Shown here: piece by piece, positions 1-7,825 of the stretch
Layout of the letters: each line of letters opens with the position of its first letter
Position numbering within the stretch: the first letter of the stretch is position 1
Origin: Sphingomonadales bacterium UBA7471
GTDB taxonomy: Bacteria; Pseudomonadota; Alphaproteobacteria; Sphingomonadales; Sphingomonadaceae
Direction: 5' to 3'
Assembly: GCA_002479765.1 (NCBI GenBank)
Contig: DLOZ01000030.1
Span: 25,627-61,337 of the forward strand
Length of the DNA: 35,711 nucleotides
Made by a program: the position numbers and the translations under genes
Notes under the pieces: generated by a model
What the model saw: the letters and a program-made list of their open reading frames with translations, nothing else
Told to the model about the DNA's origin: nothing
Database searches by the model: none

Positions 1-256
1 CCAGCCGCCCGAACGCCGCCTGTGTTTCATCAACGACGCGCGCGACAGGCTCAATGGAAGACAGATCGGCGGATATGTTCACCGCCTTGCGGCCATTTGC
101 TTCGATCAAGGCCAGCGTTTCTGTCGGCGCGGAGCGACCCGCGACCGCAACATCAGCGCCTGCTTTTGACAAGGCGACGGCGATTGCCTGACCAATGCCC
201 GTATTGGCACCCGTGACCAGCGCCGTTTTGCCCGAAAGATCAAATGGCGCGGTCAT
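1..256 (-). CDS. SDR-family dehydrogenase, KduD/DhuD-like (N-terminal part only)
   Basis: The window holds only the first 85 residues; the rest lies beyond base 1. The N-terminus has the classical short-chain dehydrogenase Rossmann motif TGANTGIG at residues 15-22, preceded by DLSGKTALV. Further on are an AGRS segment and ADLSSIEP, a pattern typical of 2-deoxy-D-gluconate 3-dehydrogenase / KduD proteins. KduD and DhuD reduce 3-deoxy-D-glycero-2,5-hexodiulosonate to 2-keto-3-deoxygluconate (KDG) with NAD(P)H in the cytoplasm. The start ATG (254-256) lies one base from the stop of the upstream RpiB-type isomerase gene, so the two are almost certainly co-transcribed. That pairing matches the DhuI-DhuD isomerase/reductase pair described for unsaturated uronates. 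The catalytic YxxxK is outside the window, so substrate assignment rests on context. Confidence 0.8.
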   Translation of the reverse strand, partial: MTAPFDLSGKTALVTGANTGIGQAIAVALSKAGADVAVAGRSAPTETLALIEANGRKAVNISADLSSIEPVARVVDETQAAFGRL

Positions 257-257
257 A

Positions 258-896
258 TCAGGCTGCCACGCTCCGCAAATAAGCAGACATTTCTTCATCC
301 TGCGAATTGGGATAGAAATATTCGGCAAAGCGTTCACCGGCAATCGCCGCCTTCAGCAGGTCCTGATCAACCGTTTTGAGTACGGTCAGCATGTCGCGGC
401 AAGATGCCGCCTTTACATCCTTCAATATCCCCCGGTTGGCAGCCATGAGGTGCGCGCGCTCCTTGGGGTAACCCGCGCCGCCTTCATTTTCGAAAATCTT
501 GCGATAGCAATCCTGAAGATTCAGTTCGGCCGCCCAGCCAAAGCCTTTTGCATAAGGCATCGACATCGCGTTGCCGTCGTTGATCTGGCTGAACAGGAAC
601 GCATCGGTCGGGTCGATCACAAGGCCGCAGAACACGCCTGGCATCGCGTTACACGCCAACATGGAACCCATTCCGGTGCCGCAACCCGTCACGACAAAAT
701 CAGCCGCTTTGGAGTTCAGCAAAATGCCGGCAAGCAAACCGTTCATGACATAGGTCAGCGAAGCGGCATCCTCTGCGCTATACATGCCATAGTTGAATAC
801 CTGATGGCCCAATGGCTCTGCAACTGCGGTCAGTGCATCGTTAATGATGCTGTTCTTAGCCGCTTGGCTATTTTCGGTGATCAGCGCGATCTTCAT
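258..896 (-). CDS. RpiB/LacA/LacB-family sugar isomerase, DhuI-like
   Basis: The product is 212 aa, longer than ribose-5-phosphate isomerase B (about 150 aa) because of a C-terminal extension from about residue 150. The family motif GCGTGMG is at residues 71-77, with Cys72 in the position of the RpiB catalytic cysteine. RpiB-family proteins of this length paired with a KduD-like SDR include DhuI, which isomerises 4-deoxy-L-threo-5-hexosulose uronate, the product of polysaccharide-lyase action, and thereby replaces KduI. The next gene downstream is exactly such an SDR, and the far side of the regulator carries uronate genes, so I favour that role over pentose phosphate isomerisation. A ribosome binding site (GGAAAGGA, about 6-8 bases upstream) supports the ATG at 894-896. 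A likely LacI operator lies 53 bases upstream of the start. Confidence 0.82.
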   Translation of the reverse strand: MKIALITENSQAAKNSIINDALTAVAEPLGHQVFNYGMYSAEDAASLTYVMNGLLAGILLNSKAADFVVTGCGTGMGSMLACNAMPGVFCGLVIDPTDAFLFSQINDGNAMSMPYAKGFGWAAELNLQDCYRKIFENEGGAGYPKERAHLMAANRGILKDVKAASCRDMLTVLKTVDQDLLKAAIAGERFAEYFYPNSQDEEMSAYLRSVAA

Positions 897-912
897 AAAT
901 ATCCTTTCCCGT

Positions 913-928
913 CAAACCCGGTGGTTTG
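913..928. repeat. Inverted repeat CAAACC-CGGT-GGTTTG
   Basis: Perfect 6-bp arms at 913-918 and 923-928 around a CGGT loop, lying between the putative operator and the ribosome binding site of the RpiB-like gene. It could be a weak hairpin ending the lacI transcript or a degenerate second operator, since it shares a CCGGT core with the main site. There is no T-run, so a terminator is unlikely. Confidence 0.4.
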
Positions 929-948
929 TTATCAAATTCCGCAATGAA

Positions 949-963
949 GGTAACCGGTGTCAT
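949..963 (-). promoter_or_regulatory. Putative LacI-family operator upstream of the isomerase gene
   Basis: GGTAACCGGTGTCAT on the plus strand reads ATGACACCGGTTACC on the minus strand. It has a palindromic ACCGGT core with a central CpG, as is usual for LacI-family operators. Fourteen of its 15 bases recur at 2105-2119 in the regulator/hydratase divergent region, and the flanking TTGCA also recurs. It sits between the 3' end of lacI and the isomerase start, where it would control the dhuI-dhuD-like arm. Confidence 0.65.
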
Positions 964-980
964 CTGCAAGTGCAATATCG

Positions 981-2033
981 TCATTTCATCGGCGGAGCGA
1001 CCGAGCCGCGCCGCACGAGCGTCGACACGAAGGTCGATGGCTCTTGATCTTCTGGCGAGACAGATGTCGCATCGCCGATGATCTTCAGCGCTGCCGACCG
1101 GCCCATCGCAACAATGGGCCAACGCACGGTTGTTAGCGGCGGCCAAACCCGTGCGGCAATGGGCGTGTCATCGAATCCGATGATCGATAATTCTTCCGGT
1201 ACGGCGATGCCCCGTGCCCGTGCCGCGAACAGAACGCCTGCGGCCATTTCGTCGTTGCACGCAAAAATCGCCGTTGGCCGCGGCTGCAAATCAAAAAGGC
1301 TTTCGGCCGCAGCAATCCCCGATTCGAACGTATATTGCCCATCGGCGATCAGACTGCGGGGCAGCTTTATACCCGCCTCTGCCAATGCGAATTCAAACCC
1401 GTCGCGCCGGACTTGCGCCGAGTTAAAACCATGCGGCCCGGAAATCAGGCCAATGCGGCGATGTCCCTGCGCGATGAGATGGCGAGTCGCCTCAATCACC
1501 GCATCCCTGTCATTGGACGCAACCATATGATCGGGATCATCCAGCACGGACGATCCCATGCGCACATATTTGCAATTCACCTCTTCACACAGACGCGCGA
1601 GGGCATCCATTTCCGAAATAGGCGGCAACAAAACGACGCCGTACAAACGTTGTCGCACCAAAAAGCTGCGCACATCGTCAAGCATGTCCGGCGAACTCCT
1701 GTCCACCGGACGCACGACCAGTTCAAAGTCTGTGTCACGTAGCGCTTCCAATATGCCTTGCTGCATATTGAGTATCATCTGCGCATTCGGGTTGTCGTGG
1801 ACAAGACCAATGAGAAAATTGCGGCCCAAGGCGAGCGCACGCGCTTGTGGATTGGGGACATATCCCGTCTCACGAATAACCGCCTCAATCTTCTCACGCG
1901 TATCATCATGCAAGGAACCAGAGCGGTTTATGACGCGGCTAACGGTCTTTTTTGATACCCCGGCAAGCCGCGCGATATCATTGATCGTCGGCTTTGCCGC
2001 CGCCTTGTTCCGAGGTTTTGGGGCGCTCTTCAT
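981..2033 (-). CDS. LacI-family transcriptional regulator
   Basis: The 350-aa protein has a LacI helix-turn-helix at residues 16-40 (TINDIARLAGVSKKTVSRVIN), including the VSKKTVSRV recognition helix, and the hinge sequence PNPQARALA. A periplasmic-binding-like effector domain follows, with segments such as GLISGP, IFACNDEMAAGVL and SIIGFDD that are typical of the family. The reading frame extends 26 codons further upstream, but that stretch does not resemble a LacI N-terminus and would cover the operator-like site, so I chose the ATG at 2031-2033. It is flanked on both sides by uronate catabolic genes and by two copies of one ACCGGT-centred motif. It probably represses both arms and is relieved by a pathway intermediate such as KDG or a uronate. 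The effector cannot be read from sequence. Confidence 0.88.
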   Translation of the reverse strand: MKSAPKPRNKAAAKPTINDIARLAGVSKKTVSRVINRSGSLHDDTREKIEAVIRETGYVPNPQARALALGRNFLIGLVHDNPNAQMILNMQQGILEALRDTDFELVVRPVDRSSPDMLDDVRSFLVRQRLYGVVLLPPISEMDALARLCEEVNCKYVRMGSSVLDDPDHMVASNDRDAVIEATRHLIAQGHRRIGLISGPHGFNSAQVRRDGFEFALAEAGIKLPRSLIADGQYTFESGIAAAESLFDLQPRPTAIFACNDEMAAGVLFAARARGIAVPEELSIIGFDDTPIAARVWPPLTTVRWPIVAMGRSAALKIIGDATSVSPEDQEPSTFVSTLVRRGSVAPPMK

Positions 2034-2104
2034 ATGGGCTGCATAGCAAGAATTACATATCGATACAGCAAAAGTTGCGCACAATATCCGGCGCATCCTT
2101 GCAA

Positions 2105-2119
2105 ATGACACCGGTTTCC
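2105..2119 (+). promoter_or_regulatory. Putative LacI-family operator in the lacI/hydratase divergent region
   Basis: ATGACACCGGTTTCC differs at one base from the minus-strand reading of the site at 949-963, and both are preceded by TTGCA. The site is 72 bases upstream of lacI and 67 bases upstream of the hydratase start. It could therefore serve autoregulation and control of the plus-strand operon. Confidence 0.65.
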
Positions 2120-2155
2120 CATAACAACCCTCATAACGGAATTTTCAATGAGGGA

Positions 2156-2172
2156 CGCAGAGTATATCTGCG
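2156..2172. repeat. 17-bp palindrome CGCAGA-gtata-TCTGCG in the hydratase leader
   Basis: Perfect 6-bp inverted arms at 2156-2161 and 2167-2172 with a 5-base AT-rich spacer, ending 13 bases before the hydratase ATG. A second, looser hairpin (CCCTCAT at 2128-2134, ATGAGGG at 2148-2154) lies just upstream. It could be a second regulator's operator or an mRNA hairpin close to the start codon. Confidence 0.45.
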
Positions 2173-2185
2173 CAAACGATTGCCG

Positions 2186-2974
2186 ATGATAGCAACGAAT
2201 ATTGCCAACCAATTTGTTGCAGCGCGGCGTCACGGCCGTCATCTGCCGGAATATCCGGGCCCCATACCTGAAAGCTTGTCCGCAGCTTATAGGGTCCAGG
2301 ACGCGGCGATTCATGCAACTGGCCAGTCCGTCATTGGATGGAAAGTCGGGCGCATTTTCCCGCCGCTGTCTGAAAAATTTGGCGCAAACCGTCTGGCCGG
2401 GCCTATCTTTACCTCGCGCACTTTGTCGGCCGATGCTGTAGCGTCCGGCAACATTTTCACGGGCGGGTTTGGCGCCGCCGAGGCCGAATTTCTCATCAAG
2501 ATCGGCTCCGACCTGCCGCTTGGCAAGCAGGATTACACGCTGGAAGAAGCCGAACGCCAAATCGAGGCGGTTCATATCGGCATCGAAATTGCAAGCTCGC
2601 CATTGCCCACCATCAACGAGTTGGGACCAGCCGTGACCGTTTCGGATTTCGGCAACAATAACGGTTTGATCATTGGCCAAGCGATACCCGACTGGCAGAA
2701 CAGCAACTTTGCCGACTGGGAAGTTCGGTTGGAAATTGATGGCGCCGTTGCCGGAACTGGCTCTGCCAACAGCTTCCCCGATGGCCCGCTCGGTTCCGTA
2801 CGCTTCCTGCTCAACAATTTGGGCGAACGCGGCATAGCCATCAAAGCGGGCACATGGATTTCATCAGGCGCCGTGACGGGCGTGCATCAGGTTACGCCCG
2901 GACAATTGGTACAGGCATTTTTTGACACATCATTGACGGTAAACTGCACAATAGAGGCCGCGCCAATCGTCTGA
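2186..2974 (+). CDS. 2-keto-4-pentenoate hydratase-like protein (MhpD / FAH superfamily)
   Basis: The 262-aa product matches the MhpD/HpaH hydratase family in length and motifs. IGWKVG is at about 50-55. The metal-binding acidic set is E99 and E101 (AEAEF) plus E134 (HIGIEIASS), and a conserved SDFGNNNGLI segment follows at about 153-162. The C-terminus has SSGAVTGVHQVTPGQ. Classical members hydrate 2-oxopent-4-enoate in aromatic degradation. Here the gene heads an operon with a hexuronate transporter (23-base gap) and altronate dehydratase, so it more likely acts on a 2-keto-3-deoxy sugar acid or a lactone/enol derivative; that is inference. I chose ATG 2186 because the 64 extra upstream codons lack family similarity and overlap lacI. 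No strong Shine-Dalgarno is seen. Confidence 0.78.
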   Translation: MIATNIANQFVAARRHGRHLPEYPGPIPESLSAAYRVQDAAIHATGQSVIGWKVGRIFPPLSEKFGANRLAGPIFTSRTLSADAVASGNIFTGGFGAAEAEFLIKIGSDLPLGKQDYTLEEAERQIEAVHIGIEIASSPLPTINELGPAVTVSDFGNNNGLIIGQAIPDWQNSNFADWEVRLEIDGAVAGTGSANSFPDGPLGSVRFLLNNLGERGIAIKAGTWISSGAVTGVHQVTPGQLVQAFFDTSLTVNCTIEAAPIV

Positions 2975-2997
2975 ATATATCTATGAGAGGATGATTT

Positions 2998-4275
2998 ATG
3001 GAGACAGCTGCAATTCCGGAACGGACTGGCCGATACCGCTGGGCGATCATAGCCCTCTTATTCTTCGCAACGACGGTCAATTATATTGACCGCACGATGC
3101 TCGGGCTGCTCGCACCCACGCTGCAGACCGAGTTAAACTGGAATGAGGACGATTACGGAAATATCGTCACCGCATTTCAGGCGGCATATGCGCTTGGATT
3201 TTTGTTCATGGGCTATGTCATCGACCGGTTTGGCCCGAAAATTGGATATTCGATTGCCATTACCATCTGGACGGTTGGCCATGTCGCCCATGGCTTTGGC
3301 GGTTCGGTCGCATCGTTCATGGCTGCCCGCGCCGTTCTGGGCATCGGAGAGGCCGGCCACTTCCCGGCCGTTGTCCGTTCCAGCAGCGAATGGTTCCCGC
3401 AAAAAGAACGCGCTTATGCGATCGGCTGGGTCAATTCGGGCACGACAATTGGTGTCATCCTGACCGCGCCGACCTTGTGGCTGTTCATGCAGGCGTTTGG
3501 CCTTGGCTGGCGCGAGACATTTATTTACTCTGGCCTATTCGGCGTTGTCCTGCTTGGGCTTTGGCTGTGGCTCTACAGCAACCCGCGCGAAAGCGGCAAA
3601 GTCAGCGAAGGCGAGCTCAAATGGATTGAACATGATCCGCCCGAAAAGATCGAAAAAATCGGCTGGAGCCGGATCGTCCGCAAGCGCGAAGCATGGGCCT
3701 TTGCCAGCGCAAAGTTTCTGACCGACCCGGTTTGGTTCCTCATGCTGTTTTGGCTGCCCAAATATTTCAGCACGACTTATGACGTCGATCTTAAGGTCGT
3801 GCTGTTGCCGATGATCCTGATGTATCTTCTGTCCGATGTCGGCAGCATTGCAGGCGGATGGTTATCATCACGGTTTATTCAACGCGGGCGTACACCCAAT
3901 TTCGCGCGCAAGGTCACCATGATTATTGCGGGCCTATGTGTACTCCCACTGCTCTTTGTCACGGGTGTCAGCAACATGTGGCTCGCGGTTCTGCTCATCG
4001 GCATCGCATTGGCCGGGCATCAGGCATTTTCCACCAACCTGCTGTCGATTCCGCCAGACATGTTCCCGAAACGGGCCGTGGGCAGCGTGATTGGCCTCGG
4101 CGGATTTGCCGGCGGCATCGGCGGCATGATTATGGCGAAGTCGACGGGCTTGGTTCTGGATGCGACGCAGGGCAATTACACCATCATCTTTGCGATGTGC
4201 ACCACGGTGTATTTCCTCGCGGTTGCGGCCATACATTTGCTGTCGCCGCGCCTTGCAAAGGTTGAAGTGCAATAG
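2998..4275 (+). CDS. MFS transporter, hexuronate (ExuT-like) anion:cation symporter family
   Basis: The 425-aa inner-membrane protein has about 12 hydrophobic segments. Its N-terminus is RYRWAIIALLFFATTVNYIDR, and the VNYIDR motif is characteristic of the ACS family (ExuT, GudP, GarP). GEAGHFPAVVRSSSEWFP in the fourth-helix region is another signature of this family. It would import glucuronate, galacturonate or a related acid with protons. The start ATG (2998) follows AGAGGATG at good spacing. It lies 23 bases after the hydratase and 3 bases before the altronate dehydratase, so it is the middle gene of a three-gene operon probably under the adjacent LacI regulator. Which uronate it prefers cannot be read from sequence. 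Confidence 0.87.
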   Translation: METAAIPERTGRYRWAIIALLFFATTVNYIDRTMLGLLAPTLQTELNWNEDDYGNIVTAFQAAYALGFLFMGYVIDRFGPKIGYSIAITIWTVGHVAHGFGGSVASFMAARAVLGIGEAGHFPAVVRSSSEWFPQKERAYAIGWVNSGTTIGVILTAPTLWLFMQAFGLGWRETFIYSGLFGVVLLGLWLWLYSNPRESGKVSEGELKWIEHDPPEKIEKIGWSRIVRKREAWAFASAKFLTDPVWFLMLFWLPKYFSTTYDVDLKVVLLPMILMYLLSDVGSIAGGWLSSRFIQRGRTPNFARKVTMIIAGLCVLPLLFVTGVSNMWLAVLLIGIALAGHQAFSTNLLSIPPDMFPKRAVGSVIGLGGFAGGIGGMIMAKSTGLVLDATQGNYTIIFAMCTTVYFLAVAAIHLLSPRLAKVEVQ

Positions 4276-4278
4276 GCG

Positions 4279-5760
4279 ATGGCGCCACGCTTCATCATTG
4301 CCAATGCGCGCGATAATGTTGCGATAGCCGTTGCAGACCTTGCCGTCGGCGATGTCCTGACAAACGGGTGCATGGTCGCCGAACCCATATCGGCCGGTCA
4401 TAAGGTTGCCTTGACCGCGATTGCCAGCGGCGACGCGGTTATCAAGCTTGGCCAACCCATCGGCCTTGCGTCTGATGCCATTGCCGCAGGCGCACATGTG
4501 CATAGCCACAATTTGCATTTCGCGCGCACGGCGGCGGGCAGCGAGACCGGGGTCGACCTGCGCACCCCCGAACCGATCGAGGCCAGCTTCGACGGGTTTG
4601 TTCGTGCCGATGGGCGCGTAGGTACGCGTAACTTCATCGGCATACTGACCTCAGTGAACTGTTCAGCGACGGTGGCGCGACGTATTGCGGCCCATTTCAC
4701 GCCGGAACGTCTGGCCGCCTTTCCTTATGTCGACGGCGTCGTCGCCTGCACCCATCATTCGGGATGCGGCATGGCGAAGGACGGCCGCGGCATTGAAAAT
4801 CTGCGTCATACCATCACGGGATACGCCACGAACCCCAACTTCGCCGGCGTCCTTTTGGTAGGGCTTGGCTGCGAAGTGAACCAAATTCAGGACATGCCCG
4901 GCTTTCGCGGGGATGCGCTGAACATTCAAGACGCGGGCGGGACTGCTGCGGCGATCAGCGCCGGCATAGAGATTGCGGAACGCCTTGTGCGCAGCGCCAA
5001 CCTATGCCGCCGCCAATCTGTCTCCGCTGCCAACCTCACCATCGGTCTGCAATGCGGTGCGTCCGACGGCTATTCCGCGATTACCGCAAACCCGGCGCTG
5101 GGTGCAGCAGTCGACCGGCTGGTGGCCGCAGGCGGCCGCGCCATCTTGTCCGAAACACCCGAAATTTATGGCGCTGAACATCTGCTCGTGCGCCGTGCTG
5201 TATCGCCAGACGTCGCGGATACGCTCGCCGAGCGGCTTGTCTGGTGGGAGGAATATGCAGCGCGCGATGGCGCAAGCCTCGACAACAATCCATCGCCGGG
5301 AAATAAGGCGGGCGGCATCACCACCATTCTCGAAAAATCCTTGGGCGCGGTTGCCAAAGCGGGTTCAACACCGCTCAACGCGGTGATAGACTATGCCCGA
5401 ACAGTGACGGCACCCGGCCTGACGTTCATGGACTCGCCGGGATATGACCCATGCTCTGCCACGGGCCAGATCGCAGGCGGCGCGCATTTGATTTTGTTTA
5501 CAACGGGCCGTGGCTCGGTCTTTGGATCAATCCCGTCGCCAACCATCAAGCTTGCATCCAACGCTGCCCTCGCACGAAATATGGCAGACGATATCGACGT
5601 GGATTGCAGCGGCATATTAGGCGGCGTCAGCGTCGATGACATGGGCGCGCAGATATTCGCCCGCATTCTGGAAACCGCCAGCGGCCAAAAAACGGCGTCG
5701 GAACTGCTTGGCCTTGGCGAAAATGAATGGGTGCCGTGGATACCCGGCGCAACCTATTGA
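4279..5760 (+). CDS. uxaA: Altronate dehydratase, UxaA family (SAF domain plus C-terminal domain)
   Basis: The protein has 493 aa, the length of full-size UxaA (about 495). The N-terminal SAF-like domain spans roughly residues 5-90 and includes HVHSHNL. The large UxaA/GarD domain follows from about residue 105 with DGRVGTRNFIGI. CTHHSGCGMA (157-166), VGLGCEVNQI and QCGASDGYSAITANPALG carry the conserved cysteines, and SETPEIYGAEHLL is also present. UxaA dehydrates D-altronate to KDG using Fe/Mn. GarD (galactarate dehydratase) shares the architecture and is the main alternative. It follows the transporter gene with a 3-base gap and ends the operon. KDG from here and from the divergent KduD/DhuD arm would converge on the same lower pathway, whose kinase and aldolase are not in this window. 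Confidence 0.85.
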   Translation: MAPRFIIANARDNVAIAVADLAVGDVLTNGCMVAEPISAGHKVALTAIASGDAVIKLGQPIGLASDAIAAGAHVHSHNLHFARTAAGSETGVDLRTPEPIEASFDGFVRADGRVGTRNFIGILTSVNCSATVARRIAAHFTPERLAAFPYVDGVVACTHHSGCGMAKDGRGIENLRHTITGYATNPNFAGVLLVGLGCEVNQIQDMPGFRGDALNIQDAGGTAAAISAGIEIAERLVRSANLCRRQSVSAANLTIGLQCGASDGYSAITANPALGAAVDRLVAAGGRAILSETPEIYGAEHLLVRRAVSPDVADTLAERLVWWEEYAARDGASLDNNPSPGNKAGGITTILEKSLGAVAKAGSTPLNAVIDYARTVTAPGLTFMDSPGYDPCSATGQIAGGAHLILFTTGRGSVFGSIPSPTIKLASNAALARNMADDIDVDCSGILGGVSVDDMGAQIFARILETASGQKTASELLGLGENEWVPWIPGATY

Positions 5761-5798
5761 ATGGAGGCGCGCTTCATCAGCGCGACATCGCGCAGCCC

Positions 5799-6470
5799 TT
5801 AAAAACCCATGAAGCGCACATTGCCTTCAACGGGCTCGCGCTGGCGCTCAAAGCCATTCACCGCAGCCGCTTCATCGCGGTAGCCAATGGCAATGCCGCA
5901 GAAGAAAATATGCGTTTCATCCGACACGCCGATGAATTCCTTGATAAGCTTCGCATGCATGGCGAGGAATTCTTGCGGGCATGTGTCCAAACCTTCGCCC
6001 CGCAGCAGCAGCATGATCGTTTGCAGCCACATGCCGACATCTGACCATTGCGGTGAACCCATGCGGCGGTCGAAATAGCACATCAGCACCGCAGGCGCGT
6101 GGAACGACATGACATTGTTATGCACGAATTGGCTACGCGCATCGGCGTCGGCACGGCCAATACCCATTGCCTGATACATGGACGCCCCAACCTGTTGCAG
6201 GCGCGCCTTACATTCCGGGATGACTTCGGGATCGGACCATGAATATTCGGGCGGATCCTGCATCGGCGATGCCAGCATCTTTGTTTGCAGTTCCGCGAGC
6301 GGCTCCCCGGTGAGGATCGTTGCTTCCCAAGGTTGGAAGTTACAACCAGAAGGCGCCCACCGCGCGGTATCCATGACCCGATGCAACACATCCAAAGGAA
6401 CAGGATCGGGCTTAAACGCCCGGATGGAACGGCGGGAAAGTACGGCTTCGCTAACAGTCAGATTGTTCAT
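5799..6470 (-). CDS. Nitroreductase family protein
   Basis: The 223-aa protein opens with SEAVLSRRSIRAFKPDPVP, the FMN-phosphate-binding RRSIR(A/x)F signature of the nitroreductase superfamily. It continues with RWAPSGCNFQPWE (FMN contact) and a C-terminal FFCGIAIGYRDEAAAVNGF segment. Such enzymes are homodimeric flavoproteins that reduce nitro compounds, quinones or enones with NAD(P)H; the substrate is unknown. The frame opens 12 codons upstream at a TTG (6504-6506), but the ATG at 6468-6470 (MNNLTVSEAV) fits the family N-terminus and has a GGCGG stretch just upstream. It converges on uxaA with a 38-base gap and no obvious terminator between them. It is probably not part of the uronate operon. 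Confidence 0.85.
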   Translation of the reverse strand: MNNLTVSEAVLSRRSIRAFKPDPVPLDVLHRVMDTARWAPSGCNFQPWEATILTGEPLAELQTKMLASPMQDPPEYSWSDPEVIPECKARLQQVGASMYQAMGIGRADADARSQFVHNNVMSFHAPAVLMCYFDRRMGSPQWSDVGMWLQTIMLLLRGEGLDTCPQEFLAMHAKLIKEFIGVSDETHIFFCGIAIGYRDEAAAVNGFERQREPVEGNVRFMGF

Positions 6471-6641
6471 ACCGCCACACCTGCCGCGCAAGTCGCGATT
6501 GGTCAAGCTGAAGTGACTTATGTGCTGTTGGTCATACGGGCTAACTCGTGTCCCTAAAGCAAAGCTGTCAAACTACACCGTTGCGCGCAGAGAGTTTGCT
6601 TTGGAGTTTGCACTCTGGCCATCCCAAATAGGCCAATAAGA

Positions 6642-7403
6642 TTAAAATAAGGGGCTAGCACTTAACTCCGAACGCTCTATCGGTGTAGTTAAGCCATAAG
6701 TTTCTGCTAGTCCCTTAACGACATCCAAAAACCAATCTGGCGCGTCGGGGCTTATGAAAATGCGATCAACTAGTTGACCTAAATCGACGTCTACATATCG
6801 TATGTCAGGCAAATCCTGTCCCATGCCAACGCTGTCGCAAATGATGGCTCGAGCCTCCCTCTCGTAGGAAAATGACATGCGTTTGTGCACCAATGGTGCA
6901 AACAGATTATTATATGGGATCTGATCTGCATTGTAATTGATGTATGAAACCTGCCCTATGAAGGACTTATCGGGCAGTAGTTCTTTTAACGTCCGATAAC
7001 TGGTTCGTATGCAAACGGCTTCATCAGATGCACTGTACACCTTCCACATTGCCAGTGATTCGTGTTCGTTCATGTGCCAGCAGCTAACATAACATGATTT
7101 GATCATTTGTCTTCGTGCATCACTTAACTGTTGAGCCATGTCTGAAAGCGTTTCGTCATCTAGCATTTCATAAGGATCGGTGCTGTTACCGTTTTGGCGG
7201 GCCTCAATCACTTTCTGAATGTGTAGAGCATTTGAGACGGGAACACTGCCCTCAAAAGGATCGCCCAATCTATCCGCTCTTGGAAAGGCCAATGACCGTC
7301 GCTGAAGGAGGTCAGCAAATTTCGATAAATCCATGTAACGCCACAATGGGACATCGGGATCGTGGGGTTGAAGGAAACTTGGGTGGTTAACTTTTGCTGC
7401 CAT
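6642..7403 (-). CDS. DUF2971 domain-containing protein
   Basis: The 253-aa protein has the pattern of DUF2971: an N-terminal LWRYMDLSKFADLLQRRSLAFPRADRLGDPFEG, then SCWHMNEHESLAMWKVYSASDEAVCIRTSY near residues 110-140, then FSYEREARAII toward the C-terminus. The function of the family is not established; members are common in accessory regions. The stretch from about 6540 to 7640 is clearly richer in A+T than its neighbours, and the gene has no operon partners. It lies beside tRNA-Thr, a usual insertion point, but there is no integrase and I found no copy of the tRNA 3' end on the other flank. I infer horizontal acquisition. The ATG at 7401-7403 has only a weak ribosome binding site. Confidence 0.75.
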   Translation of the reverse strand: MAAKVNHPSFLQPHDPDVPLWRYMDLSKFADLLQRRSLAFPRADRLGDPFEGSVPVSNALHIQKVIEARQNGNSTDPYEMLDDETLSDMAQQLSDARRQMIKSCYVSCWHMNEHESLAMWKVYSASDEAVCIRTSYRTLKELLPDKSFIGQVSYINYNADQIPYNNLFAPLVHKRMSFSYEREARAIICDSVGMGQDLPDIRYVDVDLGQLVDRIFISPDAPDWFLDVVKGLAETYGLTTPIERSELSASPLF

Positions 7404-7640
7404 TTTCGAAGTTTCTTTGAAACACCCTGTTAGTTTTTGATCAACGGGGTCTGCGTTTAGATTGATAGCTCAAATAGGTACTAATGGCCTGCTGCCAAGC
7501 ATTTAATTGGTTTTTTGCTCCCCCGCATGGATAGCCGCAATGATCTTGGTTCGCGATGGAAAGACGTGCCACTATACAACACGAGTACCGCCGATCAGAT
7601 TGTATCTGACAGCTTCATCTTTTGAAAATGAGAGAAAATA

Positions 7641-7716
7641 TGGTGCCGCCTATAGGATTCGAACCTACGACCCCCGCATTACGAATGCGATGCTCTACCA
7701 ACTGAGCTAAGGCGGC
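7641..7716 (-). tRNA. tRNA-Thr (anticodon CGU)
   Basis: This is a 76-base cloverleaf including the encoded CCA. Acceptor arms are GCCGCCT and AGGCGGC. The D-arm reads GCTCAGTTGGTAGAGC. The anticodon stem TCGCA/TGCGG encloses the loop TTCGTAA with CGT at positions 34-36, and the T-loop is TTCGAAT. The anticodon reads threonine ACG codons. Confidence 0.96.
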
Positions 7717-7739
7717 GCTGGCCTGTTGGCCGTGGGGAG

Positions 7740-7768
7740 CGCATAGCCAAGTGCGCCAGTGAGTTCAA
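7740..7768 (-). promoter_or_regulatory. Possible promoter of tRNA-Thr
   Basis: On the minus strand TTGAAC (7768-7763) and TATGCG (7745-7740) are separated by 17 bases and end 23 bases before the tRNA 5' end. Spacing is right for a sigma-70 promoter, but both hexamers are imperfect. Confidence 0.35.
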
Positions 7769-7825
7769 GTGACCTTGTGTCAATTAGCCGGGCCGCATGG
7801 AATGCACGTACGAAACCGCGCGTCC

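Noticed and set aside
195..947. 250-codon open frame on the plus strand
   Set aside because: It is antisense to the RpiB-like isomerase gene, which has clear family motifs, and its own translation resembles nothing.
6556..6602. Inverted repeat AAAGCAAA / TTTGCTTT near the nitroreductase-DUF2971 junction
   Set aside because: The arms are 31 bases apart with a weak A+T-rich stem. No element end or target duplication accompanies it, so chance is likely.
7641..7663. Possible attachment site in tRNA-Thr for an integrated element
   Set aside because: I found no second copy of the tRNA 3' end within the left flank of the DUF2971 insert and no integrase gene, so an attL/attR pair is not supported.
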